This document shows, piece after piece, positions 1 to 6,488 of a DNA stretch of 8,114 nucleotides (positions are counted from its first letter, which is position 1; each line of letters opens with the position of its first letter). Where the stretch lies: positions 1 through 8,114 of the forward strand of contig CALBTX010000124.1 in assembly GCA_937967685.1 (NCBI GenBank). Direction: 5' to 3'. Position numbers and translations under genes: made by a program. The notes under the pieces were generated by a model. It did not search any database and had not been told where the DNA came from. It saw nothing but the letters and a program-made list of their open reading frames with translations. Source of the DNA: an uncultured Bacillaceae bacterium. Its GTDB lineage: Bacteria; Bacillota; Bacilli; Caldalkalibacillales; Caldalkalibacillaceae.

Positions 1-49
1 GGATTTGACAGCAAATAAAAAATATTCCTTTTGCACGTCTTTTTTCATA

Positions 50-1024
50 TCATTTCCAAACTTCAGGATTAAGGAGGTGTGCTGGGCGTTTGCCTCTTAA
101 GGCAGTCACTAAATTTTCGGCCGCCAATTCTTCCATGGCCAATCTATTTTCGTAAGTGTCCGAACCTACATGGGGCAATGTGACCACATGATCCATTTTT
201 AGCAGAGGATGGTCCGCCGGGATCGGTTCTTCAGCGTAGACATCCAGCCCCGCACCGGCTATTTGCTTCGCTTGCAAAGCCTCAACAAGCGCCTGCTCAT
301 CAACTGTTTTACCTCGCGAACCATTGATGAACACGGCCGTCTTTTTCATCAAAGCAAATTCTCTCTTGCCGATCAAATGGTGAGTTTCTTTCGTCAGAGG
401 AGTCATCAAGCATACAAAATCCGCCTGCCGCAACAACTCATCCAACTCACAATATACGGCGCCAAGCTCCCGTTCGGCCTTTTCCTTACGGGAACGATTA
501 TAGTATAGAATCGGCATGTGAAAACCCATTTTCCCTCTGTGAGCAATGGCTTGCCCAATGCGGCCCATCCCGATCATGCCTAACGTCTTATGATGAACAT
601 CCAAACCGAATAAGTCCCTATCGATCGGTTTCCGCCATCGACCCATTTTCACATAACGGTCCAACTGGCCTATTCTTCGAGCAGCGGCGAGCAGTAAGCC
701 AAACATTAAATCGGCCGTCGTCTCCGTTAACACATCCGGCGTGTGCGTGGCCATCACGCCGTAGCGGCTCATTGAAGGAACATCCAAATTATCATAGCCG
801 ACGCTGATATTACTGACCACCTTCAGTTGCGGCGCATGCTTCAACAACTGTTCGTCCACAACCAGCCCATCACCGATAATGCCCTGTACGTCCGCTAAAT
901 GATCGTTCAATTGCTCCTCAAAATTCGGATCGGACTTTTCAATAAACACCACATCATACGCTTTTTGCAATTTGTGCATGACACTTTCATCCATTTTGCT
1001 GTAGACGATGATTTTAGGTTGCAA
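50..1024 (-). CDS. D-2-hydroxyacid dehydrogenase, glyoxylate/hydroxypyruvate reductase type (YvcT/GhrB-like)
   Basis: This 324-aa protein has the full length and architecture of the cytosolic NAD(P)-dependent D-2-hydroxyacid dehydrogenases. A substrate-binding domain (about residues 1-100 and 290-324) flanks a Rossmann domain with GMGRIG at 152-157. The catalytic triad is visible: Arg237 in NGSRG, Glu266 in AEEP and His285 in PHVGS. Basic residues after the second Rossmann strand (NRSRK, 176-180) suggest a preference for NADPH. The family reduces glyoxylate, hydroxypyruvate or 2-ketogluconate; closest in length and motifs are YvcT of B. subtilis and GhrB, but the true substrate cannot be read from sequence. 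The start is TTG, supported by GAGGAGG (1034-1040) nine bases upstream. It is the last gene seen and has its own likely promoter. No terminator is visible in the 49 bases after its stop. Confidence 0.93.
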   Translation of the reverse strand: MQPKIIVYSKMDESVMHKLQKAYDVVFIEKSDPNFEEQLNDHLADVQGIIGDGLVVDEQLLKHAPQLKVVSNISVGYDNLDVPSMSRYGVMATHTPDVLTETTADLMFGLLLAAARRIGQLDRYVKMGRWRKPIDRDLFGLDVHHKTLGMIGMGRIGQAIAHRGKMGFHMPILYYNRSRKEKAERELGAVYCELDELLRQADFVCLMTPLTKETHHLIGKREFALMKKTAVFINGSRGKTVDEQALVEALQAKQIAGAGLDVYAEEPIPADHPLLKMDHVVTLPHVGSDTYENRLAMEELAAENLVTALRGKRPAHLLNPEVWK

Positions 1025-1054
1025 GGCACTTTTCCTCCTCTATCAAGTCAGCTA

Positions 1055-1084
1055 ATCATAATGACAGGCAACAAAGACAGCCAA
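1055..1084 (-). promoter_or_regulatory. Predicted SigA promoter of the hydroxyacid dehydrogenase gene
   Basis: Read on the minus strand, TTGGCT (1079-1084, 4 of 6 to TTGACA) lies 18 bases before TATGAT (1055-1060, 5 of 6 to TATAAT). A start near 1048 would leave a leader of about 25 bases containing the GAGGAGG site. The promoter suggests that the dehydrogenase can be transcribed apart from the transporter gene upstream. No clear terminator separates the two, so readthrough is also possible. Confidence 0.45.
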
Positions 1085-1160
1085 CAAGAGCATCAATCCT
1101 CATCGGGGCGAACCTCTTCCTATGCGGGAGTATTCACTTGGCCATATTTTAGCGAAAGAC

Positions 1161-2060
1161 CTATTGCTGTTCAGATGACAACTGAGAAGTTCTCATGGCC
1201 TGCAGCTCTCCTATTGTAATGGCCAGCAAAATGAGACACACCCCAATCCACTGCCAAAATCCAACAGATTCCTTCAGTACCAACCAAGCCATCAGCACCG
1301 CAACAGGCAATTCAACTGAGCTCAAAATGGTGGCCACACCGCCTTTCAGCTGCGGGGCGCCAAGTGTAAAACAAACGGTGGGCACCGATACAAAAAAGGC
1401 CAGGGGCAGGGCAAACTTCCATAAACCTTCCGCCAAGGCCCCGGATACGAAGAATGAGGGTGGAAAAAGAATAAAAATCAGAAGAGCGGCTCCCGAGAGC
1501 ATTATCGGACTTCTTAACCATGGCGTCACATTGGTGGCCAGTTTGCCGCTGACATATATAAAACCGGCAAATGTGAAAGCGGATAAAAATCCAAAAAACA
1601 GGCCAAGGGGAGAAAAGCCCTGAAGGCCCTCCTGAAATACGTTGGCTGCCAAAAGCGTCCCAATCAAGATCATGATCAATGATAAAACCATATTTTTGGT
1701 CGGCTTTTGGCCATCAAAAATCCAGGCATATAACATGCCCACCCACACGAATTGAAACAATAAGACAATGGCGATGGAGGCAGGAATGGATTGCATCGAA
1801 CTATAGTAAAAAATTCCGGTCATCCCGTTTAACGTTCCGGCCAACATCAGCAGCAAGACCGTCTTCACATTGATGGCCGTCCATGTTTTACGCCTGAGGA
1901 AAGCAACAATCCATAAAAAAAGAGCCCCGAAAAACATCTGGCTGCCCGTTAGTTCACCAACGGTATATCCTTCTGCGTATCCCAAATTAACAAAGGTGGC
2001 CAACATCCCGAAGCTGGCCCCTCCGATGAGAACTAACACCCCTGACAATCCACGTTTCAT
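1161..2060 (-). CDS. EamA-domain DMT-superfamily transporter (substrate unknown)
   Basis: This 299-aa integral membrane protein has about ten hydrophobic helices arranged as two EamA repeats (roughly residues 5-140 and 150-285), the standard size and plan of drug/metabolite transporters. The second repeat ends with the typical pattern of this family: SSVELPVAVLMAWLVLKE (247-264), then a Gly-containing last helix. Helix 1 starts almost at the N-terminus, so no signal peptide is expected. The tail after residue 286 is short, polar and probably cytoplasmic. The ATG start is supported by AAGGAGA (2067-2073) six bases upstream. DMT proteins mostly export amino acids, metabolites or drugs, but sequence does not reveal the cargo. 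The neighbouring dehydrogenase may or may not be related in function. Confidence 0.9.
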   Translation of the reverse strand: MKRGLSGVLVLIGGASFGMLATFVNLGYAEGYTVGELTGSQMFFGALFLWIVAFLRRKTWTAINVKTVLLLMLAGTLNGMTGIFYYSSMQSIPASIAIVLLFQFVWVGMLYAWIFDGQKPTKNMVLSLIMILIGTLLAANVFQEGLQGFSPLGLFFGFLSAFTFAGFIYVSGKLATNVTPWLRSPIMLSGAALLIFILFPPSFFVSGALAEGLWKFALPLAFFVSVPTVCFTLGAPQLKGGVATILSSVELPVAVLMAWLVLKESVGFWQWIGVCLILLAITIGELQAMRTSQLSSEQQ

Positions 2061-2083
2061 GGTCTCTCTCCTTTTGCAGACAC

Positions 2084-2117
2084 TGACTGACTTCCCGAAC
2101 GGGTGAAGGGGCAGTCA
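2084..2117 (-). promoter_or_regulatory. Possible leader hairpin ahead of the DMT transporter
   Basis: In the transcript, TGACT (2113-2117) can pair with AGTCA (2084-2088). An inner CTT/AAG plus CCC/GGG stem around a GTTC loop lies between them. The structure ends about 10 bases upstream of the Shine-Dalgarno sequence and is not followed by a T tract, so it is not a terminator. It matches no riboswitch class that I recognise. Confidence 0.2.
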
Positions 2118-2222
2118 ACGATTTCTTTCAGGCCAACAGCCGTATGAAAAAAGAGCGAAAATTGCCCGCCCCATTAGTACATCACTCCGTCATGTGCATC
2201 TTTCAAAAAAGAATGATCGATC

Positions 2223-2253
2223 ATGCTTCTGCCACATTGATATGCTTCTGCCA
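2223..2253. repeat. 12-bp direct repeat, 19-bp period (possible operator)
   Basis: ATGCTTCTGCCA occurs exactly twice, at 2223-2234 and 2242-2253. The first copy overlaps the end of the perfect palindrome ATGATCGATCAT (2213-2224). Two identical 12-mers within 31 bases of noncoding DNA suggest a protein-binding site for regulating the transporter gene, but no regulator can be assigned. Confidence 0.45.
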
Positions 2254-2265
2254 ACGATATATGAT

Positions 2266-2282
2266 TCCCATATTAATTGGGA
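2266..2282. repeat. Inverted repeat TCCCA-N7-TGGGA
   Basis: Five-base arms flank TATTAAT. The hairpin is too small, and lacks the T tract, to act as a terminator for the ATPase gene. It could be an operator or be fortuitous. Confidence 0.25.
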
Positions 2283-2351
2283 CATGTATTTATTATACTT
2301 CTGTTTTGCATAAACTTCCAGAATGAAAAAGACAACATGATGCAGGCAACG

Positions 2352-4283
2352 CTACTTTTGAACGAGCAAGCGCAGACCGTTCAATATCACCAAAATGGTA
2401 CTCCCCTCATGGCCGATGACTCCGAGAGGCAAGTTAATGGACTGCGTGAAATTGGCTGCAATCAATACCAGAATAACAGCGAGAGAAAAAACGATGTTTT
2501 GCTTCATAATCCGCTCCGTTCGTTGAGCTAAGCCCAGTACGAATGGAACCGTCCTTAAATCGTTTTGCACGAGGATGACATCGGCCGTTTCCAGGGCAGC
2601 ATCCGTTCCGGCACCCATCCCGATTCCGACCGACGCCACAGCCAAGGCGGGGGCATCGTTCACACCGTCACCGATCATGGCCACAGGACCGTACTTCGCT
2701 TTTAATTTTCGAATTTGTGCCACCTTATCATCGGGTAAACAATTGGCATAATAGTCGTCTACACCCGCTTGCCGAGCGATCGATCGTGCCGTCTCCGGGT
2801 TGTCACCCGTCAGCATCACCGTATGAATGCCATGCTTTTTCAATTGAGAAATCACTTGCTCCGCTTGAGGTCGGATCATATCCTCCAGAGCAAGCAAACC
2901 AACCAGCTGATCGTCACGTTGAAGGCAAACGACGGTCTGGCCATTTGCTGCAAAACGGCTCAGACAGGATGCCGCTTGTTCATCAATAGGTGCATCTATC
3001 CATTGACGCTTACCGACTTTCCACACGCTCCCCCGACTTTTGGCCTGCACACCGAAACCTGTTACTGCTTGTATGTCTTGGGGTCGATTAAGTTCAATGG
3101 ACAGTTCATTCGCTTTTCTAACAATCGCTTCGGCCAATGGATGGGTGGAAAACTGTTCCACTGATGCACTCCAGCGCAACACTTCTTCTTCAGTCAGTCC
3201 GTTAAAAGCGACCACTTCTTTCACTTCAGGCAATCCTCTGGTCAGCGTTCCCGTTTTATCCAAAGCGACGACGCGGATGTCCTGCAAATGCAGGACATGA
3301 GTCCCCCCTTTAAACAGGACGCCTCTCTTTGCCCCGTTAGACATCGCCGACAGCAAAGCCGGCATGGTCGAGGCAACGAGGGCACAGGGGGAGGCGACGA
3401 CGAGCAGAACCATCCCGCGATAGACGGCTTCAGCCCAGGTCCAGCTGAAAATGAGCGGCGACAAAACGATCACGGCTAAAACCGCGACCAGGACGATGAT
3501 CACGTATCTCTGCTCAAATCTTTCAATGAATTGTTGTTGACGTGGTTTGTCTTGCTGTGCACGCTGGATCAGTTGGATCATTTTCTGAAACAACGTCTCT
3601 TCATTCGGTTTATCCACCTGGACGAGAATGGCTCCTTGTACATTAACGGTTCCGGCGAGCACAGCATCACCGGGGTGTTTTTCCGCCGGAACGGACTCCC
3701 CTGTGATGGCGGCTTGATTGACGGTCGTGCTGCCTTCAGTGACAGTGCCGTCAACGGGAATTCGATCGCCGGGTTTGATCACGACGGTCTGTCCGACACG
3801 CAACGCTTGAACGGGGACCATGCGCTCTTGTCCGTTTTCATACAATCGTGCTTCTTCCGGCTGCAAGGCCATTAATTTGGAAACCTCCAGCATACTCTTA
3901 TTGGTGACGTACGTCTCCAAAGCACCGCTCAAGGCGAAAATAAAAATCAATATGGCTCCCTCGGTCCAATAGCCGATCGCTGCTGATCCGACGGCCGCCA
4001 AAATCATTAATATGTTCACATTCAACACTTTATGTTCAATCAGCTCTTCGATGCCTTCTTTTGCTTTGGCATAACCTCCAATCATAAAAGAAGCCAGGTA
4101 CAAAACAGCAGAAACAGCCGGCCAGCCCAGCGTACTTGTCAACCATCCGCAGATGATCAGCAACCCGCTTAAAACAACGGCGATCATTTCCAGATGGCGC
4201 ACGATCCAAACTTTAAACTCATTTGAATGATGCAACTGAAACTCGGTCGATTTTCGCGATTCAGTATTTGTCACCATGGACAT
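2352..4283 (-). CDS. P1B-4 type metal-transporting P-type ATPase (PfeT/ZosA-like, probable Fe(II) efflux)
   Basis: Numbering assumes the ATG at 4283 (643 aa). All P-type ATPase signatures are present in order: TGES (194-197), the phosphorylated Asp342 in DKTGTLT, HP (381-382), LTGDNPETA (about 491-499) and GDGVNDAP (538-545). The metal-site helix carries SPC (298-300) instead of CPC, and the last helix region carries HEGST (625-629). These mark subgroup P1B-4, whose members move Fe2+, Co2+ or Zn2+ (PfeT/ZosA, CoaT, CtpD). No CXXC metal-binding domain precedes the first helix, as in B. subtilis PfeT. An in-frame TTG at 4328 would add 15 residues but has no Shine-Dalgarno sequence, whereas the chosen ATG has GAGAGGTGG just upstream; a second ATG lies two codons further in. 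A Fur/PerR-like box over its promoter supports iron or peroxide control. Fe(II) efflux is inferred from subgroup and box, and Zn or Co transport remains possible. Confidence 0.93.
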   Translation of the reverse strand: MSMVTNTESRKSTEFQLHHSNEFKVWIVRHLEMIAVVLSGLLIICGWLTSTLGWPAVSAVLYLASFMIGGYAKAKEGIEELIEHKVLNVNILMILAAVGSAAIGYWTEGAILIFIFALSGALETYVTNKSMLEVSKLMALQPEEARLYENGQERMVPVQALRVGQTVVIKPGDRIPVDGTVTEGSTTVNQAAITGESVPAEKHPGDAVLAGTVNVQGAILVQVDKPNEETLFQKMIQLIQRAQQDKPRQQQFIERFEQRYVIIVLVAVLAVIVLSPLIFSWTWAEAVYRGMVLLVVASPCALVASTMPALLSAMSNGAKRGVLFKGGTHVLHLQDIRVVALDKTGTLTRGLPEVKEVVAFNGLTEEEVLRWSASVEQFSTHPLAEAIVRKANELSIELNRPQDIQAVTGFGVQAKSRGSVWKVGKRQWIDAPIDEQAASCLSRFAANGQTVVCLQRDDQLVGLLALEDMIRPQAEQVISQLKKHGIHTVMLTGDNPETARSIARQAGVDDYYANCLPDDKVAQIRKLKAKYGPVAMIGDGVNDAPALAVASVGIGMGAGTDAALETADVILVQNDLRTVPFVLGLAQRTERIMKQNIVFSLAVILVLIAANFTQSINLPLGVIGHEGSTILVILNGLRLLVQK

Positions 4284-4372
4284 GGTTCCACCTCTCCCTG
4301 GAAAATAAATTCCAAGCGATGACTGCAATTGATAGTAAAAATCATCCTCATTTAATTATAATAAATATTTAA

Positions 4373-4387
4373 TGATAATTATTATAA
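4373..4387. promoter_or_regulatory. Fur/PerR-like 7-1-7 operator
   Basis: TGATAATTATTATAA matches the Bacillus Fur 7-1-7 consensus TGATAATnATTATCA at 13 of 14 defined positions, and the PerR consensus TTATAATnATTATAA also at 13 of 14. It is thus a hybrid of the two. It covers the -10 hexamer of the ATPase promoter, where binding would repress. The surrounding DNA is very AT-rich, which raises the chance of a fortuitous match, but the position and the PfeT-like gene behind it support the call. An overlapping 8-1-8 inverted repeat (4379-4395) could be a second, weaker site. Confidence 0.6.
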
Positions 4388-4409
4388 TATAATAAGTGAT
4401 TTAAGTAAA
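4381..4409 (-). promoter_or_regulatory. Predicted SigA promoter of the P1B-4 ATPase gene
   Basis: On the minus strand, TTTACT (4404-4409, 4 of 6) is followed after 17 bases by a perfect TATAAT (4381-4386). Transcription would start near 4374 and give a leader of about 90 bases before the ATG at 4283. The -10 element lies within the Fur/PerR-like box. Confidence 0.6.
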
Positions 4410-4460
4410 TAGAATAAATCATAGAAAAATCAATTGGTGGAACCCTGTTGCCGAACATAA

Positions 4461-4501
4461 CAAAAGAGCAGAACATGGACGTTGGAGTCCATCTTCTGCT
4501 C
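4461..4501 (-). terminator. Rho-independent terminator of the pheromone operon
   Basis: GAGCAGAA (4466-4473) pairs with TTCTGCTC (4494-4501). After a C/C mismatch, ATGGAC (4475-4480) pairs with GTCCAT (4487-4492) around a six-base loop. Read on the minus strand the stem is followed by TTTTG. It begins 30 bases after the precursor's stop codon and separates the operon from the metal ATPase. Confidence 0.85.
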
Positions 4502-4530
4502 ATTCGTCGGAAAATGATATCGTTCAGACT

Positions 4531-4788
4531 CTAGTGTGGATCATGAACACTGCCTTTGGTGGCAAACAACTCTATTTCTATGTTGTGCGGATCATGGACG
4601 CTGCCCTTGGTGGCCAACTCAGGTTCTACGCTGTGCGGATCATGGACGCTGCCTTTGGTGGCCAGCTCAGGTTCTACGCTGTGCGGATCGTGGACACTGC
4701 CTTTGGTGGCCAAATCCACACCAGATGTACTGCCCAATAATGTGCAAGCCACGGCAAGGACCAGAAAAAGTTTCAGAAGCTTATTCAT
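4531..4788 (-). CDS. Secreted peptide precursor with four identical decapeptide copies (putative quorum-sensing pheromone)
   Basis: This 85-aa protein starts with a Sec-type signal: Lys at 3 and 6, a hydrophobic core 7-18 and small residues GSTSG at 19-23. The rest is four copies of ATKGSVHDPH at 27-36, 43-52, 59-68 and 76-85. They are separated by acidic linkers (SVEPEL, SVEPEL, NIEIELF), and the last copy ends exactly at the stop codon. The ATG overlaps the regulator's stop (ATGA), and AAGGGGGG seven to eight bases upstream is a good ribosome binding site, so translation is probably coupled. A small exported precursor directly behind an HTH-TPR gene is the hallmark of RRNPP signalling (PapR, NprX, Phr, AimP). 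Inference: export, cleavage to a short peptide ending in HDPH, import and binding to the regulator. An alternative is a His/Asp-rich metal-binding secreted protein. I recognise no named homologue of this peptide. Confidence 0.85.
   Translation of the reverse strand: MNKLLKLFLVLAVACTLLGSTSGVDLATKGSVHDPHSVEPELATKGSVHDPHSVEPELATKGSVHDPHNIEIELFATKGSVHDPH
4534..4710 (-). repeat. Four tandem copies encoding ATKGSVHDPH
   Basis: The 30-base cores lie at 4681-4710, 4633-4662, 4585-4614 and 4534-4563 (N- to C-terminal order), with periods of 48, 48 and 51 bases. Five of the ten codons vary among copies (Lys, Ser, Val, the first His, Pro), always synonymously. The linkers differ in amino acids and, in the third, by one extra Phe codon. 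The peptide, rather than the DNA, appears to be conserved. Confidence 0.95.
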
Positions 4789-6074
4789 TTATTTCCCCCC
4801 TTTCTCTCAAGCTGATGATAGGCATCTATCGATAATTTATAGAAATAACACGCTTGTTTATATTTGCGCGCTCTTTGATAGTAATCACCAAGCTCCTCAC
4901 CGATATCGATAATATCTTTCAAATATTCATTGTCCCGAAAGAACTGAAAAGTGGCCCGCATCAATTTTTCATAATCGGCATTGCGACCTTCTTTGAGCAG
5001 AATTTGTGCTTCGAGCACTTGAAGAAAATGAACATCTGTGTCGTCTTGGCAAAATATTTTTGCCTCAGTCAACACCTCTTTGGCCTGGCTGATCTCTCCC
5101 TGCTCCAAATAAAGGGTGATCAACATGCGATATGTCGTCACTATATCATCCACTTGATCCCTTTTCTTTAAATTGAGGGCCAATGTGAAAAACTCATAAG
5201 CCTTCGGATAATCCTTTTTCTTGGAATATAGTAAACCGAGATTATGATAGACCCTGTCTTTAATGCCCTTCAGTTCATGGTAATCGACCAAATCCAGGGC
5301 TTCGAGCAAATAACTTTCGGATTGAATATAATCTGACGTTTCCCAGTGTAAGACGCCTAACAAATTGTTCGTCCGGGCCGCCTTGACCCATTCCGCCTGA
5401 TTGGTATACTCATTCAAGGCTTGTTTGGCATACTTGATCGCATTTTGGTAATCGTAGAGAGGGAGCAAGGTTAAAGCAATATTATAGTAAACATCCGCTT
5501 TTTTTAAATCGCTTTTTTCCAAAGGGAGCTGTTTCAAATAACTTTGGTAAGCATGCATATATTCTTTCGCATAATAATGTTTCAGTGCTGTCACATAATG
5601 ATAGAGCGCCTCGATATAAGCAGGCAAATGTTCTGTATAATTTTCGTTGATCAATGGTCGTACATGTGTTTCATACAGCTGAGTGCAGCGATCGTTCTGT
5701 TTCAGTTTTAAAAGATAACAGCATTCCAATAAATAATAGTAAATTTCTTGTTCTATCGATGAAATATAAGGATAATGATCGCGAATATGGTGAATGAGAT
5801 CATGGACCTGTTCAAAATCTTGTTCCAAATAGTGATGCAATTGCCGTAGACTTTCTTCCAAATCCGGGTCTTTATGCCTGTAATCAGTTAAATACATTTT
5901 CGGTACGTTCAGCTTTTCGGCCAGTTGTTCCAAAATTTCGGCCGTCGGTTCAAATTGTCCGGCTTCAATATTTCCCATACGGGCATACGAAACAACCCCT
6001 TTGGACAACTCTTTCCGGGATATGAGCAGCTCTTTACGCAATTTAATGATTCGCTTTGCGATGTTCAAAGCCAT
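4785..6074 (-). CDS. HTH-TPR transcriptional regulator of the RRNPP family (putative pheromone receptor)
   Basis: Numbering assumes the ATG at 6074 (429 aa). An XRE-type helix-turn-helix fills about residues 4-62 (recognition region SYARMGNIEAGQFEP, then an EQLAEKLNVP helix). It is followed by an all-helical region with tetratricopeptide repeats. Clear units lie near 193-225, 234-268, 273-305, 313-343 and 388-420, with more degenerate ones between 70 and 190. DNA-binding domain plus TPRs and about 430 residues is the plan of PlcR, NprR and AimR, and unlike classical Rap phosphatases, which lack the HTH. The next gene, overlapping by four bases, encodes the probable cognate peptide. The start is uncertain: ATG at 6074 or 6083, or TTG at 6089, all without a clear Shine-Dalgarno sequence; I chose 6074 because the HTH then begins at the usual distance from the N-terminus. 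Target genes are unknown; its own operon is the obvious candidate. Confidence 0.88.
   Translation of the reverse strand: MALNIAKRIIKLRKELLISRKELSKGVVSYARMGNIEAGQFEPTAEILEQLAEKLNVPKMYLTDYRHKDPDLEESLRQLHHYLEQDFEQVHDLIHHIRDHYPYISSIEQEIYYYLLECCYLLKLKQNDRCTQLYETHVRPLINENYTEHLPAYIEALYHYVTALKHYYAKEYMHAYQSYLKQLPLEKSDLKKADVYYNIALTLLPLYDYQNAIKYAKQALNEYTNQAEWVKAARTNNLLGVLHWETSDYIQSESYLLEALDLVDYHELKGIKDRVYHNLGLLYSKKKDYPKAYEFFTLALNLKKRDQVDDIVTTYRMLITLYLEQGEISQAKEVLTEAKIFCQDDTDVHFLQVLEAQILLKEGRNADYEKLMRATFQFFRDNEYLKDIIDIGEELGDYYQRARKYKQACYFYKLSIDAYHQLERKGGNK
4795..4802 (-). promoter_or_regulatory. Ribosome binding site of the peptide precursor, inside the regulator gene
   Basis: AAGGGGGG lies within the last codons of the regulator, about seven bases before the precursor's ATG. 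It is far stronger than anything ahead of the regulator itself, which fits more precursor than receptor being made from the same message. Confidence 0.65.
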
Positions 6075-6098
6075 CGCCCCCATGCACAAAGGAATTCT

Positions 6099-6431
6099 TT
6101 AGTAGGTCATTCTTGCTGAAAGAACAGAATTGTCAATTTCGATTTCCAATTTAATGGACTGACCGGAAAAACTTTTCAAAAAATCAACCAGGGGGTACTT
6201 CTCAAACAAAAACTTTTTCTTTTTTTGATCATAATCTAATTTGCCCATGGCCGAGATCTCGCTTGATTCTGCTTCATCCTCCCCATCTCCCAAGAGCTCC
6301 ACCCTCAAAATGACACGTTTACCGGCAATAAAATGCAAGACGGGATTAATATTTAATTTTCCGATGTGAATCATGACAGGATTCTCTTCTTTAAACTGGA
6401 GGGATCCCGTCCAGCTCATTTTTGTTTTCAT
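6099..6431 (-). CDS. Small unrecognised protein, first gene of the pheromone operon
   Basis: This 110-aa protein starts at the ATG at 6431, which has a perfect AGGAGG (6438-6443) six bases upstream. The frame stays open to an ATG at 6512, but that start has no ribosome binding site and would lie in the leader. I recognise no family. The sequence alternates hydrophobic and polar residues (for example VILRVELLGD near 41-50 and IKLEIEIDNS near 94-103), which suggests a small beta-rich soluble domain. An acidic stretch (GDGEDEAESSE, about 49-59) is followed by a lysine cluster (about 71-75). There is no signal peptide or membrane helix. It ends 9 to 24 bases before the regulator's possible starts with no terminator between, so it is very probably cotranscribed. 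It may be an output or accessory protein of the signalling system, but this is guesswork from position. Confidence 0.72.
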   Translation of the reverse strand: MKTKMSWTGSLQFKEENPVMIHIGKLNINPVLHFIAGKRVILRVELLGDGEDEAESSEISAMGKLDYDQKKKKFLFEKYPLVDFLKSFSGQSIKLEIEIDNSVLSARMTY

Positions 6432-6437
6432 CTTTCG

Positions 6438-6443
6438 CCTCCT
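6438..6443 (-). promoter_or_regulatory. Ribosome binding site that fixes the start of the 110-aa protein
   Basis: A perfect AGGAGG sits six bases before the ATG at 6431. The longer in-frame start at 6512 has no such site. Confidence 0.8.
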
Positions 6444-6488
6444 ATTTAAGAACTGTTTCGACACTGAGAGCGACATTCCTGCAAGATC

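Larger units (their letters stand above)
2061..2351. other. Intergenic region between the metal ATPase and the DMT transporter
   Basis: This 291-base gap lies between two genes in the same direction. It holds the transporter's ribosome binding site, a possible leader hairpin (2084-2117), a 12-base palindrome ATGATCGATCAT (2213-2224), a 12-base direct repeat (2223-2253) and an inverted repeat TCCCA-N7-TGGGA (2266-2282). A TATAAT is present on the minus strand (in 2290-2300) but has no acceptable -35 element, so I do not call a promoter. No convincing terminator follows the ATPase. Short plus-strand reading frames here lack ribosome binding sites. Confidence 0.5.

Noticed and set aside
5..10. 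TTGACA on the plus strand at the left edge
   Set aside because: No acceptable -10 at normal spacing, and no plus-strand gene follows.
2144..2326. 60-residue plus-strand frame in the intergenic gap
   Set aside because: No ribosome binding site, no recognisable domain, and it crosses repeats that look regulatory.
4284..4328. TTG start at 4328 for the metal ATPase
   Set aside because: No ribosome binding site upstream. The 15 added residues contain the Shine-Dalgarno sequence of the ATG at 4283.
4534..4912. Plus-strand repeat-containing reading frames of 68 to 118 residues opposite the peptide precursor
   Set aside because: They are open only because a 48-base period (a multiple of three) repeats the same stop-free frames. 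They lack ribosome binding sites, while the minus frame has a signal peptide, a good site and synonymous-only variation.
4785..6074. Arbitrium (AimR/AimP) phage system
   Set aside because: The architecture is similar, but there are no phage genes in the window and the peptide does not resemble the short Gly-Ala-ending AimP signals.
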